Of a stretch of DNA of 35,754 nucleotides, positions 24,941 to 33,565 are shown one piece after another. Below the pieces are notes generated by a model, which worked only from the letters and a program-made list of their open reading frames with translations, did no database searches and was not told the DNA's origin. Source of the DNA: Bacteroidota bacterium (lineage in GTDB: Bacteria; Bacteroidota; Bacteroidia; Chitinophagales; Chitinophagaceae); assembly GCA_029561305.1 (NCBI GenBank), contig JAKQJG010000410.1, forward strand, positions 1 through 35,754, in the 5' to 3' direction. A program made the position numbers and the translations under genes. The stretch's first letter is position 1, and every line of letters starts with the position of its first letter.

Positions 24941-26479
24941 ATGAACAAAAAAATTAAATCGGCGCTCATCTCTGTTTTTTACAAAGATGGGCTGGAAAAT
25001 ATTGTGCGGTCACTTCACCAGTTAGGTGTAACGATCTACTCTACCGGCGGTACACAAAAATTTATTGAAGAGCTCGATGTGCCTTGTGTACCAGTTGAGT
25101 CACTTACAACTTATCCTTCCATTCTGGGTGGCCGTGTAAAAACATTGCATCCTTCTGTATTTGGCGGCATACTTGGCAAAAGAGACGATGAGCAACATAT
25201 GGCAGAGATGAAACAATATCATATTCCTGAAATTGATTTAGTAATCGTTGACCTTTATCCTTTTGAAGAGACGGTTGCGTCAACAAAAGAGGAATCCGCA
25301 ATAATAGAAAAGATAGATATTGGTGGACCCAGTATGATAAGGGGCGCTGCAAAGAATTTTAAAGATGTAACGGTGATCGCTGCAAAAAAAGATTACAGCA
25401 GGCTGGAAGAAATTTTAATGTCGCAAGCCGGTCAAACATCCTTAGAACAAAGAAAACATTTTGCTGCACTGGCTTTTGAAGTGGTGGCCCACTACGATGT
25501 GGCGATCGCAAAATATTTTAATCCTGCTGATGCTTTGTTTTTTTTAGAATCTGTTACCAATCCAAAACCAATGCGCTATGGTGAGAACCCTCACCAGGCC
25601 GGTGTATTTTATGGCGACCTGAACAAACTGTTTACGCAGCTGAACGGAAAAGAATTGTCGTATAATAACCTGGTGGATGTGGATGCAGCAGTGCAATTAA
25701 TAAGAGAAGCCTCTCTCAGCGGAGATCAGAATGACCCTGCCGAAGTTTGGTTTGCCATTATCAAACATACTAATGTTTGTGGTGTTGCTGTAAGGCCATC
25801 CGCCAAACTTGCCTGGGATGCTGCGTTGGCAGGTGATAATGAAAGTGCGTTTGGTGGTGTACTGGTTTGTAACAGTACGATTGATAAAGCAACAGCAGAA
25901 GCCATCAACGAAATATTTTTCGAAGTATTGATTGCTCCCGCATTTGATGAAGATGCATTGGCTATCTTAAAATCGAAAAAGAACAGGATATTGTTGCAAT
26001 TGAAATCCCAGCCGGCTGCCACTGCACAATACAAATCTTTGTTGAATGGTGTATTGATACAGTCGGTTGATGAGGGTAACTTTGCAGAATGGAAAGAAAC
26101 CGGCGGCAGGGAAACAACTGCTGCAGAAAAAGAAGATTTAGTTTTTGCTAACCTGGTATGCAAACATTTAAAAAGCAATGCCATTGCGCTGGTAAAAAAT
26201 AAACAACTGGTTGGTAAAGGCTGCGGCCAAACTTCGAGGATCGATTCTCTCCGCCAGTCGATCGAAAAAGCAAAGCAATTTAATTTTGACCTGCAGGATG
26301 CCGTACTGGCAAGCGATGCATTTTTCCCTTTTGATGATTGTGTAAAGATCGCTCATGCAGCAGGTGTTACTTCTTTTATACAACCGGGTGGTTCCATCCG
26401 TGACAATGATTCTATTCAGTATTGTAAGGACAATAACCTGGCGATGGTGATAACAGGAATGCGGCATTTTAAACATTGA
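24941..26479 (+). CDS. purH: Bifunctional AICAR transformylase/IMP cyclohydrolase
   Basis: 512 residues, standard for the family. It carries out the last two steps of IMP synthesis: formyl transfer from 10-formyl-tetrahydrofolate to AICAR and ring closure. The N-terminal IMP cyclohydrolase domain is MGS-like (ALISVFYKDG, TIYSTGGTQKFI, GGRVKTLHPSVFGGIL, DLYPFEETV). The transformylase domain follows, with MRYGENPHQAGVFYGDL, IKHTNVCGVAV, ESAFGGVLVCNSTID and the catalytic C-terminal ASDAFFPFDDCV and IQPGGSIRDND. It lies 13 bases after comEC and is very likely co-transcribed. Confidence 0.97.
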   Translation: MNKKIKSALISVFYKDGLENIVRSLHQLGVTIYSTGGTQKFIEELDVPCVPVESLTTYPSILGGRVKTLHPSVFGGILGKRDDEQHMAEMKQYHIPEIDLVIVDLYPFEETVASTKEESAIIEKIDIGGPSMIRGAAKNFKDVTVIAAKKDYSRLEEILMSQAGQTSLEQRKHFAALAFEVVAHYDVAIAKYFNPADALFFLESVTNPKPMRYGENPHQAGVFYGDLNKLFTQLNGKELSYNNLVDVDAAVQLIREASLSGDQNDPAEVWFAIIKHTNVCGVAVRPSAKLAWDAALAGDNESAFGGVLVCNSTIDKATAEAINEIFFEVLIAPAFDEDALAILKSKKNRILLQLKSQPAATAQYKSLLNGVLIQSVDEGNFAEWKETGGRETTAAEKEDLVFANLVCKHLKSNAIALVKNKQLVGKGCGQTSRIDSLRQSIEKAKQFNFDLQDAVLASDAFFPFDDCVKIAHAAGVTSFIQPGGSIRDNDSIQYCKDNNLAMVITGMRHFKH

Positions 26480-26485
26480 GATATT

Positions 26486-26566
26486 GGGTGGGTCACTTCT
26501 TAAAAAAGTAGCACACCACTTTTTAATAATAACCAAGGTGAGCCGCTCTGAGGAAGCGACCCACCC
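26486..26566. repeat. Imperfect inverted repeat between purH and the EamA transporter
   Basis: GGGTGGGTCACTTCT (26486-26500) and GGAAGCGACCCACCC (26552-26566) are inverted copies with two differences, enclosing 51 bases. The right part also holds CGCT/AGCG (26544-26547 and 26555-26558). It may be a REP-type or MITE-like element, or serve as a terminator for purH. The right arm ends 12 bases before the TTG start of the next gene. I see no other copy in this window. Confidence 0.6.
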
Positions 26567-26578
26567 GAACATTTTCAA

Positions 26579-27505
26579 TTGAATCAAAAAAGAACAGGCG
26601 GTTACATTGCACTTAGCATCACGAGTATTGTATGGGGCACTACCTGGGTGGCCAGCAAAATTGCTGTGTCAAAAATACCCGCCTTTCAAATGGCCTCTAT
26701 CCGCCAGTTTTTGGCAGGTCTTTCTTTTGTGCTGTTTTTTATGTTGTACAAAAAAATGAAATGGCCCACTGCAAAACAATTTGCCTTTTTACTTATCCTT
26801 TCAATACTCATGTTTGTTGGTGCCAATGGACTCAGTACCTGGAGTCTTGATTATATTCCTACAGGTTTAAGCTGTTTGATCGGAGCCTTGTATCCCTTAA
26901 GTGTTGTACTGATCGAAATGATCTTTTTTAAAAACAGGAATTTATCGATTCTTACTTTTGTGGGATTGCTGCTGGGCATTGGCGGCACGTTCATTGTTTT
27001 TTATGAAAATGCATTTCATGGAGTACGGCCTGAAGGGTTTTTCTTTGGTGTTTTTTTATCTTTTATTGCCATGCTTACCTGGAGTATCGGATCCATCATC
27101 ATTGCTAAAAATACGATTAAGATCAATCCCTATTATTCCATCGGTTGGCAGATGCTGATCAGTTCTGGCTTGCTGTACCTGGTTGCCCTGGTGTCGGGCA
27201 AAAACATACCACTGGCGCAGGTTCCGGGCAGCGGCTGGATGGCAGTATGCTATCTTGTGATTGCAGGATCGCTGATCGCATACGCTGCATTTGTTTATTC
27301 AATGAAAACATTGCCGCCTGCATTATTTTCTTTGTATGCTTATATCAATCCATTGGTTGCGATGGTGGTTGCGGGCATTTTACTAAAGGAAAAGCTGAAC
27401 CTGAATATTCTATGGGGTGCCATTGTGACATTGGTGGGCGTATTTATTGTAAACTACAGCATCCGCAAAAACAAAAAAGCGGTGATGGCAGAACCGGAGA
27501 TATAA
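26579..27505 (+). CDS. EamA-family (DMT) transporter
   Basis: 308 residues, ten predicted helices in two EamA repeats. The first opens GYIALSITSIVWGTTWVASKIAVSKIP and the second about residue 155 (GFFFGVFLSFIAMLTWSIGSIIIAK). YAAFVYSMKTLPPALFSLYAYINPLVA and the end helices are typical of the 10-TMS drug/metabolite transporter superfamily; the substrate (amino acids, metabolites or drugs) cannot be told. The only start I can find is TTG at 26579 (MNQKRTGG); no in-frame ATG lies upstream. The repeat just upstream may have replaced the original 5' region. It converges on the deacetylase-like gene. Confidence 0.9.
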   Translation: MNQKRTGGYIALSITSIVWGTTWVASKIAVSKIPAFQMASIRQFLAGLSFVLFFMLYKKMKWPTAKQFAFLLILSILMFVGANGLSTWSLDYIPTGLSCLIGALYPLSVVLIEMIFFKNRNLSILTFVGLLLGIGGTFIVFYENAFHGVRPEGFFFGVFLSFIAMLTWSIGSIIIAKNTIKINPYYSIGWQMLISSGLLYLVALVSGKNIPLAQVPGSGWMAVCYLVIAGSLIAYAAFVYSMKTLPPALFSLYAYINPLVAMVVAGILLKEKLNLNILWGAIVTLVGVFIVNYSIRKNKKAVMAEPEI

Positions 27506-27522
27506 ACCTTATAGGTTTATAT
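27500..27522. terminator. Hairpin spanning the stops of two convergent genes
   Basis: ATATAAACC (27500-27508) pairs perfectly with GGTTTATAT (27514-27522), loop TTATA. The stem holds the EamA TAA (27503-27505); the minus-strand TAA (27509-27511) lies in the loop. AT-rich and without a T run, so efficiency is uncertain. Confidence 0.5.
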
Positions 27523-28816
27523 GCTGGATGAATGTTTCATAACAGGCACGCCAACCCGCAAACTGTTTGGCGGTTCCTAAAAAATTATTATGCCAGATCG
27601 TTATCAATTGCCCATTTACTTCTTTGCAAATTTTTAAATAATGCATGGCCTCCTCATAGGCCTGCTCAGCAGAAAAATGCTGCTCGTAAAACGAATTGGC
27701 ATCCATAAAACAAGATGGATGTATGCGCAATAATGTTTGCTCATCTTTTTCGAGGTCGAACCAATAAAAAGAAGCTGCTACAGAAGCCCTGAAACCATTG
27801 ATACTGCCATAGCACAAGGAGTAATCATCTGTAATACCTGCTTCCAGCAGGCGCCTGTAACCTGCGGGGAGATTAAAACGAATATAATGCTGTCTTGATC
27901 TTTTAACTTCTTTGCCCGTGATATGTTCGATTATCTTTTTCTCCTGCTGCAGCAACCTAAAATCATCACCGCTTTGCCAGCTTGGATGAATGCCTGTTTC
28001 ATATTTATCAGCATGCTGCTTTACCAAATAAGAAAAAGCAGTTGTGCCGGGCAAAATATTTTTATCATACACCCCATTTTTTTGTGCTGCTAGAAAAAAG
28101 TAATGCGGTTTTAACTGATACTTTTTATGAAGAGCATCCATCCATTCATAGGAATCAAAGGGGTCTTTCTGTAAACCAGCCAGTACTTTTACTCTTTCTA
28201 TTGCCGGCGATTTTAAAAAAGCACCCAGGCTGCGGACAAGTCCTTTGTGTCTGTAGGCATACGCAATATCGATATCATATGTAGGGATAAAATTGAAAGT
28301 TGAAAGTTTCAATTTGAAAACCTCCCTGCCGGCTGGCAAGGGTGAAAATTTTTCTTCAAGCTTATCTGCAAAGGCTTTTATCCAAATATTAACCAAGGGT
28401 AAGTTTAAAACCCCTTCTTTAAAGGCCAATGAATTTTCATGCGCATATCTTCCATACATATCTTTTTCATGCGGAAGGTATTCTTCATAGCGGCTCACCA
28501 GGTAAAAAGTGGCGGCTAAAATGTCAAATGAAAGATCAGCTCCTTCCCTTTTAAAAAACGCCTTATATTGGTTTGTTTCAAAACAATTGATCTGCTGCTG
28601 TTGTATGGAATTCTCAAAAAGAAGCTGTACACTGCCAATTCTGAATTCGCTGGTTGAAATGGCTTCGTTAGAGTAATTGATCTTCACCCCTTCATACGCT
28701 GCGAATTTTCCAGCATCCGTGGTGATGTCAAAGCCCACCTGCAGCTGTTCTTTAAAAATAAAAGAACAGGTGTATTGTAATCTTGAATTGCTGACTGGCG
28801 AATAAATCAATACCAT
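27509..28816 (-). CDS. Polysaccharide deacetylase-like protein (DUF7033-type N-terminus)
   Basis: 435 residues, no signal peptide. Residues about 20-160 are an N-terminal domain seen with deacetylase-like proteins in Bacteroidota (VSRYEEYLPHEKDMYGRY). The C-terminal half resembles a NodB barrel: TYDIDIAY (DID at 181-183, in place of TFDDG), GIHPSW (275-280, the metal-His motif position), RRQHYIRFN-like stretch and ITIWHNNFLG (His409). These fit a divalent metal site, so carbohydrate or lipid-linked sugar deacetylation is possible but unproven. The ATG at 28816 is used. It is divergent from lpxH. Confidence 0.72.
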   Translation of the reverse strand: MVLIYSPVSNSRLQYTCSFIFKEQLQVGFDITTDAGKFAAYEGVKINYSNEAISTSEFRIGSVQLLFENSIQQQQINCFETNQYKAFFKREGADLSFDILAATFYLVSRYEEYLPHEKDMYGRYAHENSLAFKEGVLNLPLVNIWIKAFADKLEEKFSPLPAGREVFKLKLSTFNFIPTYDIDIAYAYRHKGLVRSLGAFLKSPAIERVKVLAGLQKDPFDSYEWMDALHKKYQLKPHYFFLAAQKNGVYDKNILPGTTAFSYLVKQHADKYETGIHPSWQSGDDFRLLQQEKKIIEHITGKEVKRSRQHYIRFNLPAGYRRLLEAGITDDYSLCYGSINGFRASVAASFYWFDLEKDEQTLLRIHPSCFMDANSFYEQHFSAEQAYEEAMHYLKICKEVNGQLITIWHNNFLGTAKQFAGWRACYETFIQHINL

Positions 28817-28947
28817 TATCCCACAAAATATAAAAGTTAACTGAAACTGGTTATTTTTGAAATGCTATAATATAATAAGTGAATAAATAAAAACAAGATC
28901 GAGCGGATTGATACGACAAAACGGGTTTCCCATCAAATTAACTCACG

Positions 28948-29757
28948 TTGTATCAGCTACAATCAGTAAAAACAGTGAATCAATCTAAATATTCATCATT
29001 GACGCTACCGACCAATAAAAAGGTTTACTTTCTGTCCGACTTCCATCTCGGCACGCCCGATGCTGCTTCCAGCCTGCAAAGAGAAAAGACCATCGTGGCA
29101 TTTTTAGACAGTATTAAAGAAGATGCAGCCGAAGTTTTTTTGGTGGGTGATATGTTTGACTTCTGGTTTGAGTACAAAACGGTTATTCCAAAAGGCTTTG
29201 TACGGTTGTTTGGCAAACTAGCTGAACTGTCTGACAAGGGAATCCAACTACACTTTTTTGTAGGCAATCATGATATGTGGGTAAGAAATTACTTTCAGCA
29301 GGAGTTGAATATGAAAGTGTATTTTGAACCCGCCTCTTTTGAATTTAACGGAAAAAAATTTTTAGTTGGGCACGGCGACGGACAGGGACCAGGTGATCAT
29401 AAGTATAAATTTTTGAAAAAGATCTTTCGCAGCCCGCTTTGTCAATGGTTGTTTGGTATTTTACCGCCTGCTATTGGAATGGGTACGGCCAATTATTTTT
29501 CCCGTAAAAGCAGGTTGGCAGATAAAAGCGTGGAAGAAAAATTTTTAGGGGAAGAAAATGAATGGCTGATCATCTATAGTAAAGAAACTTTGCGAAAAGA
29601 ACATTTTGATTATTTCATTTTTGGCCATCGGCATTTACCCATTGATTTTCCGCTGGGTGATAACAGTAAGTACATTAATTTGGGGGAATGGATCAACTTT
29701 AACAGCTATGCTGTATTTGATGGCAACAGCACTTCGTTATTGAGTTACAAAAAATGA
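28948..29757 (+). CDS. lpxH: LpxH-like UDP-2,3-diacylglucosamine diphosphatase
   Basis: 269 residues. The enzyme hydrolyses UDP-2,3-diacylglucosamine to lipid X and UMP in lipid A synthesis, at the cytoplasmic face of the inner membrane. All calcineurin-like metal motifs are visible: DFHLG (31-35), GDMFDFW (67-73), GNHD (106-109), GHGDG (141-145) and GHRH (226-229), with the LpxH cap region between. The start is unsure: TTG at 28948 opens the frame and GTG at 28975 is nearer the first strand; I see no ATG in either place. The stop overlaps the start of the next gene. Confidence 0.85.
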   Translation: MYQLQSVKTVNQSKYSSLTLPTNKKVYFLSDFHLGTPDAASSLQREKTIVAFLDSIKEDAAEVFLVGDMFDFWFEYKTVIPKGFVRLFGKLAELSDKGIQLHFFVGNHDMWVRNYFQQELNMKVYFEPASFEFNGKKFLVGHGDGQGPGDHKYKFLKKIFRSPLCQWLFGILPPAIGMGTANYFSRKSRLADKSVEEKFLGEENEWLIIYSKETLRKEHFDYFIFGHRHLPIDFPLGDNSKYINLGEWINFNSYAVFDGNSTSLLSYKK

Positions 29758-30593
29758 TGCAGGCAAAAAAAATATGGCTCTTCTTTGCTGTCAGTATGCT
29801 GTCAGTTGCCGTTCTATTCGCCCAAAAAGATTCTGTTTTGCAATTCAGTAAAAACATGAGCGGCGATTTTACTTACTTCAATGTAGACAACCTGGATAAT
29901 ATATACCTGGTAAACAACCAAAACCAGTTAAAAAAACTCAACAGCCGCGGCGATTCTGTGGGCATATTCAACGATGTGCGCAAGTACGGAAAATTGTTTT
30001 ACATCGATGTAACCAATCCATTAAAGCTGTTGCTGTACTACCAGAATTTTTCCACTATTGTTGTTCTCGACCGTTTTTTAATGGTACGCAATGTGATCAA
30101 CCTGCGAACACAAAACATCTTTAATGTAAAAGCGATCGCCAATGCTTATGACAATAATATCTGGGTATTTGACGAAGGCGATGCCAAATTGAAAAAGATC
30201 GGCGAAAACGGCGACCTGCTTTCTGAAACGGTAGACTGCAGGCTGATCTTTGATACCATTCCCTCACCCACACAGATAATTGATGAAGGCGGCTTTGTAA
30301 ACCTGTACGATCCGGCTAAAGGCTTCTATATTTTTGATATTTATGGCGCTTTAAAAAGTAAACTTCCATTCACCGGCTGGAAAAATGTGGAAGCGATCAA
30401 TAAAACACTGTATGGTTTTGCAGACAGCACTTTATATGAGTACCAGCCAGGTACGCTCAATTTAAAAGAATACCAACTGCCGGCAGTTTTTAATAATGCG
30501 CTTCAAATAAAAGCTGCTAACAATAAGATCTATTTGTTGACTGAAAAAGGTCTGCAGCAATTTACCATCAACGCCACAACAGCAAATAACTAA
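29754..30593 (+). CDS. Exported protein with beta-propeller-like repeats, unknown function
   Basis: 279 residues. The signal peptide is [24 protein letters not shown]. The body shows repeated beta units of the type [45 protein letters not shown] and [15 protein letters not shown], suggesting a 5-6-bladed propeller. The family is not named to me. Its ATG overlaps the lpxH stop (ATGA), so the two are translationally coupled, which suggests a linked envelope role. ATG at 29757 is an alternative start. Confidence 0.75.
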   Translation: MMQAKKIWLFFAVSMLSVAVLFAQKDSVLQFSKNMSGDFTYFNVDNLDNIYLVNNQNQLKKLNSRGDSVGIFNDVRKYGKLFYIDVTNPLKLLLYYQNFSTIVVLDRFLMVRNVINLRTQNIFNVKAIANAYDNNIWVFDEGDAKLKKIGENGDLLSETVDCRLIFDTIPSPTQIIDEGGFVNLYDPAKGFYIFDIYGALKSKLPFTGWKNVEAINKTLYGFADSTLYEYQPGTLNLKEYQLPAVFNNALQIKAANNKIYLLTEKGLQQFTINATTANN

Positions 30594-30601
30594 TTTTACG
30601 C

Positions 30602-31702
30602 ATGGATTTTTTAGATAGCATTTATTTTGACAACAGTGTGAGAAGTTACCTCGTGGTAGCCGGCATTATACTGTTTGTGCTGATTGTAAAAAGGTATTTG
30701 TCACAATATGTTGTATCACTTATATATAAAGTAGCCAAGCGTTTTTGGAAAACGCTGGATAAAACCAGTTTTCTTGCGCTGGTGGTGGAGCCTGTGAAAT
30801 GGTTTTTAGCGATCGTAATTTCAATTTTCGCCATTGACAAACTGAATTTCCCTTCGGCGCTGAATATTGAGATCTATGGTCACGAAGCAAAAGATATATT
30901 ATCAAGGGTTGGGCCTGGAATTATCATTATCACATTTGTTTGGCTCTTGTTGCGGCTGATCGATTTTGTTGCCCTTGTACTCGAAAGAAAAGCAAACCTC
31001 ACAGCAGAAACAAGGGATAACCAGCTCATTGTTTTCTTCCGTGATTTTTTAAAGGTTATTATAGGAATTATTGGATTGCTCCTCATCATTAAAGCATGTT
31101 TTCACCAGCCGATAGGAAATGTGTTGACAGGCCTGAGTTTAGTGGGTGCAGCCCTGGCCCTGGCCGCTAAAGAAAGCCTGGAAAACCTCATCGCTTCTTT
31201 TATCATCTTTTTTGACAAACCCTTTTTTACGGGCGATACCATAAAAGTAAATGCCATAACAGGCACGGTAGAACGCATTGGGCTTCGCAGCACCAGGATA
31301 CGCACAGCAGATAAGACACTGGTAACCGTGCCGAATAAACAAATGGTGGATAGTGCGGTGGATAACTGGAGCATGCGTACCGAAAGAAGGGCAGAAATTA
31401 AACTGGAATTATCTTCGGGCACAGAGGAAATACAATTACAGTCACTTGTACCAGGGCTGAAGAAAGTCATTGAATCTTACGGCGAACAGGTGTCAAACCA
31501 TACAATTTTTATAAAGGATATTTCACGGGACGCTGTCATTATCATTATTGAATACTTTACACCGCCGGTACCAATAAAAGATTTTTTTCAGCAAAAAAAC
31601 GACATCGTTCTCCAGGTAAAAAAGTTACTGGAAGATAATAAAGTTTCGTTCGCAGGTGACTCCAGCAATATTGTAATTAAAGAAGAAAACAGGGAAGGGT
31701 GA
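30602..31702 (+). CDS. MscS family mechanosensitive channel
   Basis: 366 residues. The channel opens under membrane tension in hypo-osmotic shock. N-terminal helices (about 15-32, 60-82, 100-122, 145-166) precede the pore-lining helix TGLSLVGAALALAAKESLENLIAS. The beta domain follows (FFTGDTIKVNAITGTVERIGLRSTRIRTADKTLVTVPNKQMV), then an alpha/beta vestibule (about 270-350). It is 8 bases after the propeller gene, completing an lpxH - propeller - mscS operon. Confidence 0.92.
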   Translation: MDFLDSIYFDNSVRSYLVVAGIILFVLIVKRYLSQYVVSLIYKVAKRFWKTLDKTSFLALVVEPVKWFLAIVISIFAIDKLNFPSALNIEIYGHEAKDILSRVGPGIIIITFVWLLLRLIDFVALVLERKANLTAETRDNQLIVFFRDFLKVIIGIIGLLLIIKACFHQPIGNVLTGLSLVGAALALAAKESLENLIASFIIFFDKPFFTGDTIKVNAITGTVERIGLRSTRIRTADKTLVTVPNKQMVDSAVDNWSMRTERRAEIKLELSSGTEEIQLQSLVPGLKKVIESYGEQVSNHTIFIKDISRDAVIIIIEYFTPPVPIKDFFQQKNDIVLQVKKLLEDNKVSFAGDSSNIVIKEENREG

Positions 31703-32236
31703 TCAAAGGCTGGCTTTTAGTTCAAGTAAAAAGCCCTTTAGCTTTTTTAATGCTTCAATAGAGGCAAATTTTTCCTCTGCCTTTTTATTATTCTTAAAAA
31801 AATCTTTAGCGCCTTCGAGTGTATATTTCTTTTCCCTTGTGAGCAGGTAGATCAATTGAATATTCTTAACATCTTCGGGACGGAACAACCTGTCGCCTTT
31901 ACCGTTCTTTTTAGGTTTAAGCACATCAAATTCATTTTCCCACAACCGCAGCAGTGAGGGGTTTACTTTAAACCAACCCGCCACCTCTCCAATGGAGTAG
32001 TACATTTTTTGATACAGGATTTCATCTTCCGGTACTTCTACTTTGTCTACGTTTTCGCTCAGCTCTTTGATGCTTTTTCTTCCTCTTGTTGATTTTTTCT
32101 TGTCAGGTACTGGCGCAGCAATTACAACCGGAGGCGGTGGTGGCGCTATTCGCTTTTTTGCAACAGGCTTTTTTACCGGTGCCTGTTGCGCCGGTTCATC
32201 AAATAAAAATAAAGAGGTTTGTGTATGGTCAGACAT
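31703..32236 (-). CDS. MerR-family transcriptional regulator
   Basis: 177 residues from the ATG at 32236; the open frame goes back to TTG at 32245. After a Pro/Lys/Ala-rich linker (about 15-55) comes a MerR helix-turn-helix: YYSIGEVAGWFKVNPSLLRLWENEFDVLKPKKNGKGDRLFRPEDVKNIQLIYLLTREKKYTLEGAKDFF. There are no metal-sensing Cys residues, and the effector is unknown. A minus-strand TATTTTTA (one mismatch to the -7 box) lies a few bases before the start, with a TTTG upstream. It converges on mscS with stop codons back to back (TGATCA), and is 67 bases downstream of an M23 gene. Confidence 0.88.
   Translation of the reverse strand: MSDHTQTSLFLFDEPAQQAPVKKPVAKKRIAPPPPPVVIAAPVPDKKKSTRGRKSIKELSENVDKVEVPEDEILYQKMYYSIGEVAGWFKVNPSLLRLWENEFDVLKPKKNGKGDRLFRPEDVKNIQLIYLLTREKKYTLEGAKDFFKNNKKAEEKFASIEALKKLKGFLLELKASL
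31712..31748 (+). terminator. Terminator for mscS inside the end of the MerR gene
   Basis: GGCTTTT (31712-31718) pairs with AAAAGCC (31729-31735), loop 10, followed by the T-rich CTTTAGCTTTTTT. It lies in the 3' end of the convergent merR-type gene. Confidence 0.45.
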
Positions 32237-32303
32237 TATCAACAATAAAAATAAACAAGTATAAACTTAACCCCGGCAAATTTTCTTCACATCTCAACAA
32301 TCA

Positions 32304-33275
32304 TTAATCAAAACTTTTTGCGCTTCCCGTGGCTGCTATCTTCAGCATCCTGTCATATTGCTCAGCATTGAGGTCGTTAAAGAAAAAGTAAACCGGGTCA
32401 ACAGCCGACCGGTTGATATGCACTTCATAATGCAGGTGCGGTCCTGTACTGGCGCCGGTGCTGCCCACCCACCCAATTACTTCTCCCCGCTTTACCTGCT
32501 GCCCCACCCTGGCCTTTATCCTCACCATGTGCATATAAACTGTTTCGTATCCATAACCATGATTAATGATCACATGGTTGCCCGTACCGGTTCCCCCACC
32601 AGCAGTGGTTACCCGGCCATTACCCGTGGCGTAAATCGGTGTGCCCTGCGGTGAAGTAAAATCCAACCCACTATGCATTTTAGGTATACCATAAATCGGA
32701 TGAATGCGCATTCCGAAACCGCTGGCCACCCTTGAAAGATCTTTGTTGCTAACTGGCTGTATGGCCGGAATGCTCGCCAGTTTTTCATCCTGGTTTTGGA
32801 TCAGTTTTTCAATGGCATCATAACTGGTGCGCTGGTAGGTGATCCTGGCGTTGATATTATTCAGTTGAGCCGCAATATCTTTACTCAACTGTTCGTCATT
32901 CATCGCATTCACCTTTTCAAATTCCTTTGACTTTTCGGTGAGTTTTGCACGGGCGCTGTCGGGCAGGGGATTGGCTTCAAATATAGACCGGTACACATCA
33001 TTGTCACGCTTCTCCAATTCTGCCATTTTTTCCTCTACCGCTTTAAGCTTGGAAGCAAGATTATTGTAGTCATCCCTCATCATCCGCATCTTTTCATACG
33101 CCACGTTATCAGCTGGTTTGGGGATGAACCTGGTGTACACCCAGATCACCAGGGCTGCGGTAACCAAAAAGGCGCTAAAAAAACCAAATACCCTCAACAA
33201 CTTCACCCGTAAAGGCGTTACCAGTTTTTCGTACCGGAGCGTATTGGTGTTATAGAAGTATTTTATTTTTTTCAT
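32304..33275 (-). CDS. Membrane-anchored M23 metallopeptidase with coiled coil
   Basis: 323 residues. One N-terminal helix (about 29-50) anchors the protein with the catalytic domain in the periplasm. A coiled coil follows (about 55-165, heptads such as MRDDYNNLASKLKAVEEKMAELEKRD). The M23 domain (about 180-310) has MHSGLDF (His201, Asp205), MHMV (His249) and GPHLHYE (His280, His282), so the active site is intact. This layout is like septal or elongation M23 enzymes (NlpD/MepM type). ATG at 33275. Divergent from alaS. Confidence 0.93.
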   Translation of the reverse strand: MKKIKYFYNTNTLRYEKLVTPLRVKLLRVFGFFSAFLVTAALVIWVYTRFIPKPADNVAYEKMRMMRDDYNNLASKLKAVEEKMAELEKRDNDVYRSIFEANPLPDSARAKLTEKSKEFEKVNAMNDEQLSKDIAAQLNNINARITYQRTSYDAIEKLIQNQDEKLASIPAIQPVSNKDLSRVASGFGMRIHPIYGIPKMHSGLDFTSPQGTPIYATGNGRVTTAGGGTGTGNHVIINHGYGYETVYMHMVRIKARVGQQVKRGEVIGWVGSTGASTGPHLHYEVHINRSAVDPVYFFFNDLNAEQYDRMLKIAATGSAKSFD

Positions 33276-33487
33276 GCGGATCAGCTTCCGTCAGGTTTTT
33301 TATAAAATATTGGTCTTATGTTACTGGTCATTTTTTTATTTCCGGCAGCAGGCAATTGAACTCTTTAAAAACCATTCAATTTTCCTCTTCTTTGGTGTTG
33401 GCTTCCACCCGCCTCCTGGAAATGACATCAAAGCTTTCAACTCTTTCTGGTTCTTCCGTTGGCTAACGGAGCGGAGGGGGTTTTCCT

Positions 33488-33495
33488 TACCTTTG
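33488..33495 (+). promoter_or_regulatory. -7 box of alaS
   Basis: TACCTTTG is an exact match to TAnnTTTG, 70 bases before the start. It is the same sequence context (TTACCTTTG) as the carB promoter. The 290 bases between the M23 gene and alaS also hold the short hairpin TCCGTT-GGCT-AACGGA (33455-33470). Confidence 0.5.
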
Positions 33496-33565
33496 CGCCC
33501 ACGCCAGCCATAGCGTACAAATATAGACTGTAAAATCTCAAAAATCAACCCAAAAGATACTGGTT

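Noticed and set aside
26480..26578. Insertion sequence ends
   Set aside because: The inverted arms enclose just 51 bases with no transposase, and no target-site duplication is evident; kept only as a repeat.
33336..33548. 70-residue minus-strand frame between the M23 gene and alaS
   Set aside because: No recognisable domain, basic low-information sequence, overlaps the alaS promoter and leader.
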